Shown: positions 22,229 to 30,957, numbered from the stretch's first letter. The stretch: 52,314 nt of DNA from a virus (IMGVR_UViG_3300033150_001973:1-52314), one strand, 5' to 3'. Program-made: numbers and translations. Notes: generated by a model from the sequence alone, not told the origin.

Positions 22229-23227
22229 ATGATAATTCATACTTATACAATGACAGACACAATAAACTTCTCATCAGGAACAACAGTAAGTAAAGATATT
22301 GCAAGACAAGGATACATAACTCACATTGACACTTTACTTAAAGTTGTTTATGATACTGCTTCATCTGTTACAGCAAACGAAGACCCCTTTGCTAGATTGA
22401 TAGATGGTATGGGTATTTCAACAGCAGGAAGATATTACTACAATGTTTCAGATGGAAGACAGGCACTCTTTCTTGGTAGATGTCAATATCAGGATAATAT
22501 CAGAGTTGATAGCATAAGCACATCTGCAAGTCAGAGTGGTATTGTAGATTATATGGCAATACCCATACATCTTGGAGTTCAGTTTTATAATTCATCAGAT
22601 GTGACTGTTGTAATACCTGCTTGGGAACTTTCATCTTTGAAATTTGAAGTTGACTGGGGAACTAATTCTAGTTTAGGAACTGGATATACAGTTAGTGATT
22701 CAACTAAAATGTTCCTTACAATAAAAGAGATACTTCTTCAGGAAGGAGAAACTATAGAGGCAATTATGCCAGCAGGTAAACTCTTACCAAGAATGACCTC
22801 ATCTGAAAAAACTGTAGATAGTGCTTTCAGTAATTTGTCTCTTGAGCAGGATTTACCTGTTGGTGATTTGCTTTCCTGGATACTGCTTGTTGTTTATGGA
22901 AACACTTCTGCTACAAGATGTAATAATCTTGTAACAGAGTTGGCTATTAAGTTCCCAAGGGAAGCAACAACAGTATTTAAGAGTGATTTCTTACCAGAAG
23001 TTACAGCAACAAGAAGAAGATGGGCATTAAACAACGATTATAAAGGGGTTGTATTTCTTCCACTTTCAGAAGTAAGTGGAGATGAACTTGGATATGATTT
23101 GTCAGGGTATCAGGTAGGAGACGCTAAAATATGTTATTCAACTTCTCTATCTGATACAACTGAAGACAGTGCTCAAGCCAATGGTGGAACAATTTACCAG
23201 TTGTTCTACAACATTGGGCTTGGTTAA
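22229..23227 (+). CDS. Major capsid protein candidate, double jelly-roll type
   Basis: The 332-aa protein is almost entirely beta-prone and lacks signal peptide and membrane segments. The order ARQGYITHIDTLLKVVYDT, then IPAWELSSLKFEVDWG, then MFLTIKEI resembles the first jelly-roll of bacterial DJR capsid proteins. The second half has LAIKFPREATTVFKSDFL, a long helix-like stretch, GVVFLPLSEVSGDELGYDLSGYQVGDAKICYS and a final strand. It has its own strong promoter, a good AAAGGAGGTGAAAAA site and a 3' hairpin, fitting an abundant protein. I see no HK97-fold signature. Assignment is by pattern, not alignment. Confidence 0.65.
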   Translation: MIIHTYTMTDTINFSSGTTVSKDIARQGYITHIDTLLKVVYDTASSVTANEDPFARLIDGMGISTAGRYYYNVSDGRQALFLGRCQYQDNIRVDSISTSASQSGIVDYMAIPIHLGVQFYNSSDVTVVIPAWELSSLKFEVDWGTNSSLGTGYTVSDSTKMFLTIKEILLQEGETIEAIMPAGKLLPRMTSSEKTVDSAFSNLSLEQDLPVGDLLSWILLVVYGNTSATRCNNLVTELAIKFPREATTVFKSDFLPEVTATRRRWALNNDYKGVVFLPLSEVSGDELGYDLSGYQVGDAKICYSTSLSDTTEDSAQANGGTIYQLFYNIGLG

Positions 23228-23243
23228 TAAACTACAAAAAAGT

Positions 23244-23285
23244 GGAAGGGTATGAAGGTCTTGTCCCATCCTTCCTAGCCCTTCC
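23244..23285 (+). terminator. Hairpin downstream of the capsid gene
   Basis: GGAAGGG (23244-23250) pairs with CCCTTCC (23279-23285), with a second inner stem AAGG/CCTT. There is no T-run, so it may stabilise the capsid mRNA or attenuate read-through rather than terminate fully. Confidence 0.6.
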
Positions 23286-23317
23286 ATCCTCTTACTAAAT
23301 AGATTGGGAGGGTGGAA

Positions 23318-23647
23318 ATGAAAGAAAAAGAGCAAATGGGTATAGCGATAATAGGACTTCTATTAGGAGCAGTAGTAATTTATTTTCTTACAAGACCTGG
23401 ACAATCCTGGGGTGGAACTATTACACCTGGCACTACACCAGGAGGTCAACTCCCAGAAGGAGCATTAGGAGTAGTTGAAATTAAAGGAGTTGGAAAATTC
23501 TATCCAAGAAGTAGAGAAGAATTATATGAATTGCTAAAACTTAAAGCAATATATGAAGGAGTTTCTCAACTTCCAATATTCAGGTCTAATACACCAATTG
23601 GGCAACCAGCAAGTATTAAGGAAAGATTGAGACAAAATATGAAATAG
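23318..23647 (+). CDS. N-anchored membrane protein with IGQP-RLRxNMK tail
   Basis: ATG 23318 follows GGGAGGGTGGAA. One N-terminal membrane segment (MGIAIIGLLLGAVVIYFLT) precedes a Gly/Thr/Pro linker and a small domain (GVVEIKGVGKFYPRSREELYELLKL). The tail is PIGQP then SIKERLRQNMK, closely matching the tail of the protein at 21727. The two flank the capsid gene, so a capsid-membrane link is plausible. Confidence 0.65.
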   Translation: MKEKEQMGIAIIGLLLGAVVIYFLTRPGQSWGGTITPGTTPGGQLPEGALGVVEIKGVGKFYPRSREELYELLKLKAIYEGVSQLPIFRSNTPIGQPASIKERLRQNMK

Positions 23648-23663
23648 GTAGGGTGAATGTATT

Positions 23664-24758
23664 ATGAAAGAAAAAAAGGGCAGTTTACTTTTATGGATAC
23701 TAGCAGGATTGGCTGGATATATATACTTAAAAAAAAGAGGATTTGAGTTTCCAACAATCTTTGGGATAACAGAAGAACCTATAAAATTACCTCATATAGA
23801 ACCACCTGAAACTGTCTCACCACAACCGCCAGAAACTACAACTAAGCCATCAGAAACTACTACTACGACAACTACTACTACGACTGAACAACCAGAAACT
23901 CAAACTCCAATACCTACACCAGAACAAACACCTACTAAAACTTTCACTATAACTATATACTGGAAAAACGCAGAAAAATTTGAAGAATTATGTGAACAGA
24001 ATAATATCAAACACGAAGTAGCTGGTTATCCTGATAGGTCTCACATAAAATATAAAATTGAAGGTGTTGAAAAGATAATTAAGTATAAAATACTTCCAGA
24101 AGTTAAAAAATTGGAAAAACAGAGACAACCTAAAGTAGTTATTGGTTCTGGAGGAGAAATTCTACCTATAATATCTGAATCAAAAGAAGAAAATATAAGT
24201 ATAGTAAATCAGAAATTTAAAGATTTTGCAGAAGATTTAGGAAATAGTAAAGTAAAAGTATTGTTAGTTATAGATACTTCAGTATACCAAAAGTTTTTAT
24301 CAGATTTCCAAAAAACAAAAGAGACAGATAAGATACCATTAGATTATACTCCTGAAAAATCACAGGTATATTATAAAATAGAAATTGAAACAAATTCTTC
24401 TCTAGCAAATTACTTTAAAGAACTAAATTGGGAAGTTGATAGAATAAAACTTAAACAGTTGAAAATACCTGTATCAACGGAAACTGATAAGAAAAAGGAA
24501 GTAATAATCATTCCGACATATAACTGGGGTGAGGCAACAATTATATTTGCTAAATATGGAGTAAAGTGGAAAATCTTATCTGTTTTTGTATATAGACCAA
24601 TATTCTTAATAGGTGACAGGGATTATATGTTCACTTTTATAGATAATTTCATAAAAGAAAATAAAGATGAAATAATTGTCAGAAAAAGACCTTATATAGT
24701 TGGTAATAAACTTTACAATGCTATTTTAATAAGTAAAGGAGGGGCAAATGGGAAATAA
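23664..24758 (+). CDS. N-anchored protein with Thr/Pro-rich stalk (364 aa)
   Basis: An N-terminal membrane segment (LLLWILAGLAGYIYL) is followed by FGITEEP, similar to the LFGxT post-membrane element of the proteins at 24748 and 39827. A Thr/Pro/Glu stalk including a run of ten threonines spans about residues 45-95. Two or three alpha/beta domains follow (TFTITIYWKNAEKFEELCEQN; VKVLLVIDTSVYQKFL). The stalk suggests surface exposure; function is unknown. Confidence 0.65.
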   Translation: MKEKKGSLLLWILAGLAGYIYLKKRGFEFPTIFGITEEPIKLPHIEPPETVSPQPPETTTKPSETTTTTTTTTTEQPETQTPIPTPEQTPTKTFTITIYWKNAEKFEELCEQNNIKHEVAGYPDRSHIKYKIEGVEKIIKYKILPEVKKLEKQRQPKVVIGSGGEILPIISESKEENISIVNQKFKDFAEDLGNSKVKVLLVIDTSVYQKFLSDFQKTKETDKIPLDYTPEKSQVYYKIEIETNSSLANYFKELNWEVDRIKLKQLKIPVSTETDKKKEVIIIPTYNWGEATIIFAKYGVKWKILSVFVYRPIFLIGDRDYMFTFIDNFIKENKDEIIVRKRPYIVGNKLYNAILISKGGANGK

Positions 24759-27030
24759 GACTGGAGAGGAAAAAAAGGTAATATTATTTGGGGCTTTAGG
24801 GATAGGACTTTTATTATTTAAGAATAAATTATTTGGGATAACTGTAACTGATGTAGAAAATAGAATTAAAGAAGTTAATGACAAAATAGATAAATTGATA
24901 GAAGAAGCAAAAAGAACTCTTAACGAAGAACAAGCAAAGTTCCAGAATAAAGTTGCACAATCAGAAGAAACTATTGCTAAAAAAATACAAGAATACGAAA
25001 AGGCACTTGAATTACAGAGACAACAAATAAGCGATTTAGTAAAGAAACAAGAGGAATTAGCAAGGCAAAGAGCAGAACAAAGAAGTAAAGAAGTAGAAGC
25101 GAATTATCTTGAAGTTATGGCACAACTTAAAGAGGCAAAACTTAAGGAAGGAGAATTACTTGCTAAAATAAATAAAGAAAAACTTGAAGAAGCAGAAAAC
25201 AAAGTTTTACAAGAAGCACTTGCTAATAAAATAGCAGGTATTAAAGAAGCAATAGCCAGAGAAGAAAAAAACCTTGCAGAGATAGAGAAACAAAAAAATC
25301 TTGACGCTTCAGCCATTCTACAAAAACAGGCAGAAGCAAAGAGGAGATTATCAGAATTATTACAACAGCAGTCAAAACTCAAAGGAGAAGTAGAACTTTT
25401 TGAAGTAGCAGTTAAACTTAGTGAAGATTATGCAAAGATGGCTAATGAGGCAAGAACAAAGTTGGCAGAACAGGCAAGTGAAGCAAGAAAAGCATTGGCT
25501 AAACAACTTGAAGAAGATATAGCAAAACAGGCAGAATTAGCAAGTAAAGCAAGATTGCAATTAGCAGAACAACAGAGACAATTAGCAGAAGATTTATATA
25601 AAAAATCTCTACAATATGCTTCAGATTTAGCAACTGAAGCAAGTAAAGCAAGAGAAGAACAAGCAAAAATACTAAGAGAATTTGCTATGGAATTAGCAGA
25701 GAAAGAACACGAATATTCTACAAAATTGGCTGAACAAGCAGAACAAGCAAGATTAAAACAGGCAGAGTTGAACAGACAAGCGAGAGAAAATTTAGCAAAA
25801 GCAATGCAGGATTATACAAAAGAATTATATAATAAACATCAAGAAATAATTGAAGCATTACAGAATAAGATGAAAATATATGATGAGCAAATAGTTAATT
25901 ATAGAGCAGATGTAGAAAGAATAACAGAGGAATATAGAAAAATCAGAGAATTAGAACTTGCAGAAATAAAAAGAATAAGAACGACAGTTCTATTAAGAGG
26001 TGATTTAAGTGGTGATGGTAAAATAGATGTAACAGATTTACAAATACTACAGAAAATAAATAAAGGTGAACCATTTGAAAGAAAAGGACTTACATATAAA
26101 CCACCTTATCCATCGTGGATTATAAATTTAGCAGATATGGATTTAGATGGAATTGTATCTGATAGTGATATAAATAGGTTAAAAGAAATTATATCTGGAA
26201 CAAGAAAACAAATAACCGAAACCATACAATTTACTCCATTACAAACGGGATATTTGAATTATCTATCACTTGCACAGAGACATAAATTAGATGTTTTGAA
26301 TGCTTATATTGATGGTATGTATAGAGTAGTTATTGTATTTGGTTTTGATGACGATATATTTAAGTATAAAGAAGAAGGTGGAGAATTTATAGCAGAAATA
26401 AAATATCCAGAAGGACTATATTATAAAATTGACCGACAAGGACTTTGGGGAGTTACTTATGACCATATATGTCCTTTTTGCACAGATAAATATTATGCAC
26501 AACAATATAGAGAGGAAGAATATATGCCACCTGCAAATGTAGCACCTGAATTGTATAATAATATCAAACTTTTAAATGAAATGGGATACAAAATACTTAT
26601 AGGAAAAACTGTAGGTAGACTTCCTCCATATGATTATCACGGCAGATTTTTCACTATTACTTATCTATCTCCTCTTTCCAAAGAAGCCATTATAGATGGT
26701 TTTTACTTAACAAAATATGGTCGCTCTTATAAAGAAAATGGAACGTATGTAAATTTTAATTACTACTCACTTGGTTATCATAAACTTAAAGATATTGAAC
26801 AAAAATACAAAGTTAAAGTAACCATAAGAAGAAGTGAAAGTAAAACTAGGCTATATCGTGTAAAAAGTTTTAACTCACAGTATGTAAGATTATATGGTGC
26901 AAGTGGTAAACTAACAGAGGTTTATAAATATATTCCAGAAAAGGAACTTTATATATCTGGAATAGAAGCAAATATAGATGGTTTTATAACAGAAGGAAGT
27001 TTGCCTTGCTTAACACAGGTAGTTGCATAA
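24748..27030 (+). CDS. N-anchored long coiled-coil protein with dockerin-like domain
   Basis: A membrane segment at residues about 10-25 ends with LFGITV. A coiled coil of roughly 370 residues with Ala/Glu/Gln heptads follows. Residues about 417-485 hold two dockerin-type calcium-binding repeats (GDLSGDGKIDVTDLQILQKI and DMDLDGIVSDSDINRLKEII). The last 270 residues form a globular region with CPFC. The coiled coil is clearly paralogous to that of the protein at 39827. It may be a virion spike, tether or internal rod. Confidence 0.7.
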   Translation: MGNKTGEEKKVILFGALGIGLLLFKNKLFGITVTDVENRIKEVNDKIDKLIEEAKRTLNEEQAKFQNKVAQSEETIAKKIQEYEKALELQRQQISDLVKKQEELARQRAEQRSKEVEANYLEVMAQLKEAKLKEGELLAKINKEKLEEAENKVLQEALANKIAGIKEAIAREEKNLAEIEKQKNLDASAILQKQAEAKRRLSELLQQQSKLKGEVELFEVAVKLSEDYAKMANEARTKLAEQASEARKALAKQLEEDIAKQAELASKARLQLAEQQRQLAEDLYKKSLQYASDLATEASKAREEQAKILREFAMELAEKEHEYSTKLAEQAEQARLKQAELNRQARENLAKAMQDYTKELYNKHQEIIEALQNKMKIYDEQIVNYRADVERITEEYRKIRELELAEIKRIRTTVLLRGDLSGDGKIDVTDLQILQKINKGEPFERKGLTYKPPYPSWIINLADMDLDGIVSDSDINRLKEIISGTRKQITETIQFTPLQTGYLNYLSLAQRHKLDVLNAYIDGMYRVVIVFGFDDDIFKYKEEGGEFIAEIKYPEGLYYKIDRQGLWGVTYDHICPFCTDKYYAQQYREEEYMPPANVAPELYNNIKLLNEMGYKILIGKTVGRLPPYDYHGRFFTITYLSPLSKEAIIDGFYLTKYGRSYKENGTYVNFNYYSLGYHKLKDIEQKYKVKVTIRRSESKTRLYRVKSFNSQYVRLYGASGKLTEVYKYIPEKELYISGIEANIDGFITEGSLPCLTQVVA

Positions 27031-27042
27031 AAGGAAAAGAAA

Positions 27043-27330
27043 ATGAAGGGACTAATTTTTGCTGGATTAACAATTTATGGGTTAATTTTAGCAAGGAACT
27101 GGGCAAAAACAACTCCTAAATTACAAGATGGGGATATTTTAGTTCAGATACCTCCAATACCTATAAAAACACAACAAGCAGGTGGGCAAAATTTAGCAAG
27201 AATAGCATTTGGGACAGACATAAGGTATAACAAAGAAAAAGGATATTGGGAAATGATTTTACCACCAATTGTGATTAACAGACAACAGTTATCTCAATTG
27301 CCAGAGTTTATTAGAGAAATATTAACTTAA
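27043..27330 (+). CDS. N-anchored small membrane protein (95 aa)
   Basis: One membrane segment at residues 2-17 (GLIFAGLTIYGLILAR), then a Pro-rich strand region (ILVQIPPIPIKTQ) and a short domain ending in a helix. No family is recognised. It belongs to the series of single-span proteins after the capsid gene. Confidence 0.65.
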   Translation: MKGLIFAGLTIYGLILARNWAKTTPKLQDGDILVQIPPIPIKTQQAGGQNLARIAFGTDIRYNKEKGYWEMILPPIVINRQQLSQLPEFIREILT

Positions 27331-27343
27331 AAGGAGGCAAATA

Positions 27344-27832
27344 ATGCCAGGAATGAAGCCTAGAATAGGAGCAAACATAGGAACAAGAAACATAGGACAA
27401 TCAAAAAGACCTTCTCCACAAACTTCTAAACCATTAGGACAATCAATAAAACATTCTCCAAGAGTTTCAAGACCATTAGGACAATCTTCAAAAGTTGTAA
27501 AAGACGTTCAGCAGAGATTATATGAACTTGGATATAATGATGTATTAGTTTCAAGTTCAAGAAAAAAGGACGGGACTTGGGATGGAATTTTAGGACAGGG
27601 GACTATGGCAACAATTAAGAAATTTCAACAGGATAGAGGATTACAGGTTACAGGTATGCCAGATACACCTACTTTACAGGCACTTGGTATAATATCTACT
27701 CCACCTCCACCAAAACCACCTCCACCAAATAAAGAAGCAATTGTTGACTGGGTAAAGAAAAATGCTATCTGGATAGGAATTATCTTAATGCTGGTAACAG
27801 TTATAACCCTTATAAAAAAGGAGAAAAAATGA
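27344..27832 (+). CDS. Tail-anchored peptidoglycan-binding protein with three GQS motifs
   Basis: The N-terminal 50 residues are basic and contain one IGQS and two LGQS spaced 13-14 residues apart. A PG_binding_1 domain follows (VKDVQQRLYELGY ... DGTWDGILGQGTMATIKKFQQ ... GMPDTPTLQALG). After a Pro-rich linker a C-terminal membrane span (WIGIILMLVTVITLI) ends in KKEKK. This inverted order fits a virion membrane protein contacting the cell wall. Confidence 0.75.
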   Translation: MPGMKPRIGANIGTRNIGQSKRPSPQTSKPLGQSIKHSPRVSRPLGQSSKVVKDVQQRLYELGYNDVLVSSSRKKDGTWDGILGQGTMATIKKFQQDRGLQVTGMPDTPTLQALGIISTPPPPKPPPPNKEAIVDWVKKNAIWIGIILMLVTVITLIKKEKK

Positions 27833-28359
27833 AAGCACCAAGAAATAAAAGATTAATGTCAAAAGCCATTGGACAAAGTTATTTACAACCACCAGATTTA
27901 GATTTATCTCCACCTGGTTTTAATTTCGGTAATGGAACTTATTTACAACTGCCAGATTTAAATTTTTCTCCTCCTGGTTTTGATATTCCAACTTGGAATA
28001 TTCCTGGATTTGGAACAAGTTATGTAAAATTTGACCCATCAATACTTCAGGGAATACAGAATATAGGAACTGAAGTGGCACAGCAGGGTGGAACTTGGGG
28101 AGATTGGTTTAAAAATCTTTTACAGACAGGACTTACAACTGCAACACAACTTTATTTGCTTAAACAACAAATGAGAGCAATGGGAAAAAGTGAGACAGAT
28201 AAAGTAACTCCACAAGATACTTCTGCTCTTACAACTCAATTATATGCTATGCAAGCACAACAGCAGAAAGAACAGCAAAAAATGTTTCTTATACTCGGTA
28301 TAGGAGGACTGTTTCTAGTGTTAATTATAATGATGTTTACTATGATGAGGGAAAAATGA
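27829..28359 (+). CDS. Tail-anchored protein with N-terminal AIGQS (176 aa)
   Basis: AIGQS is at residues 13-17 after a basic start. Two imperfect Pro/Leu/Asp repeats (LQPPDLDLSPPGFNF and LQLPDLNFSPPGFDI) follow, then a helical domain, a Gln-rich coiled coil and a C-terminal membrane span (MFLILGIGGLFLVLIIMMF). Function is unknown. It overlaps both neighbours by 4 bases. Confidence 0.7.
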   Translation: MKAPRNKRLMSKAIGQSYLQPPDLDLSPPGFNFGNGTYLQLPDLNFSPPGFDIPTWNIPGFGTSYVKFDPSILQGIQNIGTEVAQQGGTWGDWFKNLLQTGLTTATQLYLLKQQMRAMGKSETDKVTPQDTSALTTQLYAMQAQQQKEQQKMFLILGIGGLFLVLIIMMFTMMREK

Positions 28360-28997
28360 GGAGAACTACACCAATTGGCAGACAAAAATATAAAGTGAAG
28401 GCAATAGGGCAATCAAATGTTTCATATTCAAAGGAGTTAATTGCACAAATACAGAAACGGTTATATAATCTTGGAATTGAAAGAGAAACACTTGTAAAGT
28501 CATCTTTAAAATCAGATGGGACTTGGGATGGAATACTTGGAGAGGGAACTAAAACTGCTATAAGAAAATTTCAAGAAATGAATAATTTGCCTGCTACAGG
28601 TATTCCAGATAATAAAACATTAGAATTACTTGGTTTTCCTTCTAGTAATGAAACTAATAATGAAACAGTAATTTTACCTTATTTGCCAATAGCAAGAGAA
28701 AGAGCAGAACAAGAATTTGGAAAATATGCTGGTGAACTTGAAGAAGGAGAAACCTTGTATGAGTTCCTTACAAAACTATATAAAAAGCATAAAATAGGAT
28801 TTTATGATATTGATAGATTTATAAGAGTTGCACAAAATATAGGAATAAAACCAGACGAAGAATTATCAAAGGAAAAATTACTTGCTTTATTAGCACGATA
28901 TAAAGAACTGCGTGTATTAAATTGTTTACTTTTTGCTACTATTGGTATTGGGGCTTTAGCACTAATTATTACCTTTTTACCAGAAAGAAAGGGATAA
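28356..28997 (+). CDS. Tail-anchored peptidoglycan-binding protein with AIGQS
   Basis: AIGQS lies at about residues 16-20. A PG_binding_1 domain (IAQIQKRLYNLG ... DGTWDGILGEGTKTAIRKFQ ... GIPDNKTLELLG) closely matches the protein at 27344. A helical domain follows (PYLPIARERAEQEFGKYAGELEEGETLYEFL), then a C-terminal membrane span (LLFATIGIGALALIITFL). The two are paralogous wall-binding proteins. Confidence 0.75.
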   Translation: MRRTTPIGRQKYKVKAIGQSNVSYSKELIAQIQKRLYNLGIERETLVKSSLKSDGTWDGILGEGTKTAIRKFQEMNNLPATGIPDNKTLELLGFPSSNETNNETVILPYLPIARERAEQEFGKYAGELEEGETLYEFLTKLYKKHKIGFYDIDRFIRVAQNIGIKPDEELSKEKLLALLARYKELRVLNCLLFATIGIGALALIITFLPERKG

Positions 28998-29000
28998 AAA

Positions 29001-29486
29001 ATGAGAGTAGGAGTAAAGGAGAAACTTGATTTATTTGAAAAAGTAGCAATTATAAAATCAGTTATTGAAAAGTGGTATAATACAAAAGTTATAGATAATG
29101 TAATTAAATTGATAAAAAAAAAGTATGGGGGACTTCCACCTTACGAAAAAGATAAAGCACTTCTACTGGCAAAATGGGTAAAAGAAAATATAAAATACAT
29201 TCCTGAACCACCACATTTTAATGACAGAGTTAAAACACCTGTTGTAATAATGAAATGTAGATTTGGGGACTGCTCGGAACACGCTATTTTGTTAGGGTGT
29301 CTTCTTAAAAGAGAAAATATACCTTTTGTTTATGCTCTTGTTTCTACATTACCAAAAGAACCTAATGTTATAAATCATATATATTTAGAAGCAAGAGTTG
29401 ATGGAGAAAAAATACCTCTTGATACAACAAGCACAACTCCTCTGGGGAAAGAGCCAGTAGAATTTGCAAAAGTATATTTTAAGTGA
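29001..29486 (+). CDS. Transglutaminase-like cysteine protein
   Basis: The core has FGDCSEHAILLGCLLKREN (Cys about 91), NHIYLEARVDG (His about 126) and IPLDTT (Asp about 141), the Cys-His-Asp triad of the transglutaminase/papain-like fold. No signal peptide is seen. Such proteins act as peptidases or amide-forming enzymes. It could process or crosslink virion proteins; a wall-peptide role is also possible. Confidence 0.75.
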   Translation: MRVGVKEKLDLFEKVAIIKSVIEKWYNTKVIDNVIKLIKKKYGGLPPYEKDKALLLAKWVKENIKYIPEPPHFNDRVKTPVVIMKCRFGDCSEHAILLGCLLKRENIPFVYALVSTLPKEPNVINHIYLEARVDGEKIPLDTTSTTPLGKEPVEFAKVYFK

Positions 29487-29496
29487 GGTGATACAA

Positions 29497-30249
29497 ATGC
29501 CGAAATTGTTGGATAGAACAAAAATTGTCTATGACAGTATAATAAGAAAATTCCTTGATAGTGGAAAAACTGTTGAAGAATTTTTATCTTCTGTTAAAGG
29601 GTCATCAAGTTTTATAAAGTTAAATTATTATGTATTGAAGAGATATTGTTCAGAAAATAATATAGAATTTGAACTTGATTTGAAAGACCTTAATATACCT
29701 GAACCTGAAATTTCATTGTATAAAGAGCAAAAAATTAAAAAAGAAGATATTATTAAAGTTATAAAAACACTTAAAAATTCCAACTATAACATAAATAAAT
29801 TTTTCTTTGCTATTTCAACTACTTATGGAACAAGATGTGTTGAACTATCAAGAATAACCGAAAAAGATATAGATTTAACAAGAAACCTGCTTTTGATTAA
29901 AACAGCAAAAAGTGGTGAACCAAGAATTTATAGAATACCAGAGGAAATATTGCCTTATTTTCAGTATTTTAAACCTATATCTAATCAGAATGTTTTATGG
30001 ACTATTTACCATCAATCATTTAAAATGGCTGGTATAAATTCAAAAGGAACTGGATACCATACTATAAGAAAAATACTTTTTACTGAACTTATAAATTCTG
30101 GTTGTCCTTATGAATTTGTTGAGTATTTTTTCAGATGGAAATTAGGTGGTAGAGTAAGTTTTCAGCATTACTTTACTCCTGAAATAGACAGAGTATATGA
30201 AAAAATCAGACCTCATCACCCATTTATTGAGGAGTGGAAAAATGAATAA
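29497..30249 (+). CDS. Tyrosine recombinase (integrase/XerC-like)
   Basis: ATG 29497 follows AAGTGAGGTGATACAA. The catalytic core shows TYGTRCVELSRI (Arg), IKTAKSGEPRIYRIP (Lys), GYHTIRKILFTEL (HxxR) and HYFTPEIDRVYEKI (Tyr nucleophile). An N-terminal core-binding domain is present. It could integrate the genome, resolve dimers or invert a segment. Its place between wall enzymes and beta-rich virion genes is unusual; no attachment site is recognised beside it. Confidence 0.8.
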   Translation: MPKLLDRTKIVYDSIIRKFLDSGKTVEEFLSSVKGSSSFIKLNYYVLKRYCSENNIEFELDLKDLNIPEPEISLYKEQKIKKEDIIKVIKTLKNSNYNINKFFFAISTTYGTRCVELSRITEKDIDLTRNLLLIKTAKSGEPRIYRIPEEILPYFQYFKPISNQNVLWTIYHQSFKMAGINSKGTGYHTIRKILFTELINSGCPYEFVEYFFRWKLGGRVSFQHYFTPEIDRVYEKIRPHHPFIEEWKNE

Positions 30250-30526
30250 GATAGAATATAAAACAGTAGAGTTTTTTTCCTGTCCTTTATGCGGATTTGG
30301 TAAACCTATAAACAAGAAGATTAAAGGTGGAATTAAGTTTAATATTGATTTTGAAAAAAACGGTGTTATACAAATAAGAGAAGTTAGAGGAAGAAAGGGT
30401 TTTCCAATAGTTAAGAGAATAAAAATAAAGGATATGGTAAATGATGAAAATTATAAAGAAATTCTTAAAGAGTTAACAATACAGGTTGAAAAACTTTATA
30501 ATTATCTAAAAAGGGAGTTAAAATGA
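30242..30526 (+). CDS. Small CxxC protein (94 aa)
   Basis: ATG 30242 follows GAGGAGTGGAAAA and overlaps the recombinase end. One CPLCGFG near residue 14 is the only CxxC, so a zinc site would need dimerisation. Basic strand region then a helical end. Function is unknown. Confidence 0.6.
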   Translation: MNKIEYKTVEFFSCPLCGFGKPINKKIKGGIKFNIDFEKNGVIQIREVRGRKGFPIVKRIKIKDMVNDENYKEILKELTIQVEKLYNYLKRELK

Positions 30527-30957
30527 ATGATTTAAGTAAATACAAGGAAGTAGCAGGGCTTGTGAGTGAATTAGTTAAAATACTTCAAAATGAAAAAGCA
30601 GGTGCGAAACCATATTTCCCCAATTATAGAACAAGTATTTCTAGTAATGGGTCTGCTGTGTATAATTTTGAAGTTTCTGATACTAAAGTATGGAAATTGA
30701 AAAAGATTAAAATAGGATGTGAACCTGATGTATGCTATGTTACTATATGGATTGATGGACTTGGAGTTGTTGTTCCAAGACAGTTAATAAGAGAAAATAA
30801 TAATACAATAGAAATGCCAACTGATGTGTTTGTAAGAGAAAGAGTTAGAGTTAAAATTGAAAATTCAACTGCTACATCTCAGGATATATCAATAACTTTA
30901 TATATAACTGAGTATGAAAAGAAATTTATTGATGATTTAGCAAGAGAACTTCTTTAA
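30523..30957 (+). CDS. Beta-rich protein, candidate minor capsid or penton
   Basis: After a 30-residue helix, the sequence is a run of alternating strands (SAVYNFEVSDTKVWKLKKIKIG, VCYVTIWIDGLGVVV, RVRVKIENSTA, ISITLYITEY). The length fits a single jelly-roll. In DJR viruses a single jelly-roll protein often forms the vertex. This role is inferred from fold pattern and position. Confidence 0.4.
   Translation: MNDLSKYKEVAGLVSELVKILQNEKAGAKPYFPNYRTSISSNGSAVYNFEVSDTKVWKLKKIKIGCEPDVCYVTIWIDGLGVVVPRQLIRENNNTIEMPTDVFVRERVRVKIENSTATSQDISITLYITEYEKKFIDDLARELL

Noticed and set aside
22229-23227. Capsid candidate as an HK97-fold protein
   Set aside because: No portal, protease or scaffold neighbours and no spine-helix/E-loop pattern; the strand-rich sequence fits a jelly-roll better.
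23870-23900. Thr codon run (ACT/ACA/ACG) as a microsatellite contingency switch
   Set aside because: The unit is three bases and in-frame, so slippage would change stalk length and not switch the gene; it is better read as a Thr-rich stalk.
25104-25382. Antisense open frames (for example opposite the coiled-coil gene)
   Set aside because: They are shadows of biased codons in the + strand genes, with no ribosome-binding sites or promoters; the same holds for other long minus-strand frames outside 17757-18347.
24748-27030. Coiled-coil protein as a tail tape measure
   Set aside because: It has an N-terminal membrane anchor, a dockerin-like domain and a globular end, and no tail tube, chaperone or baseplate genes are nearby.
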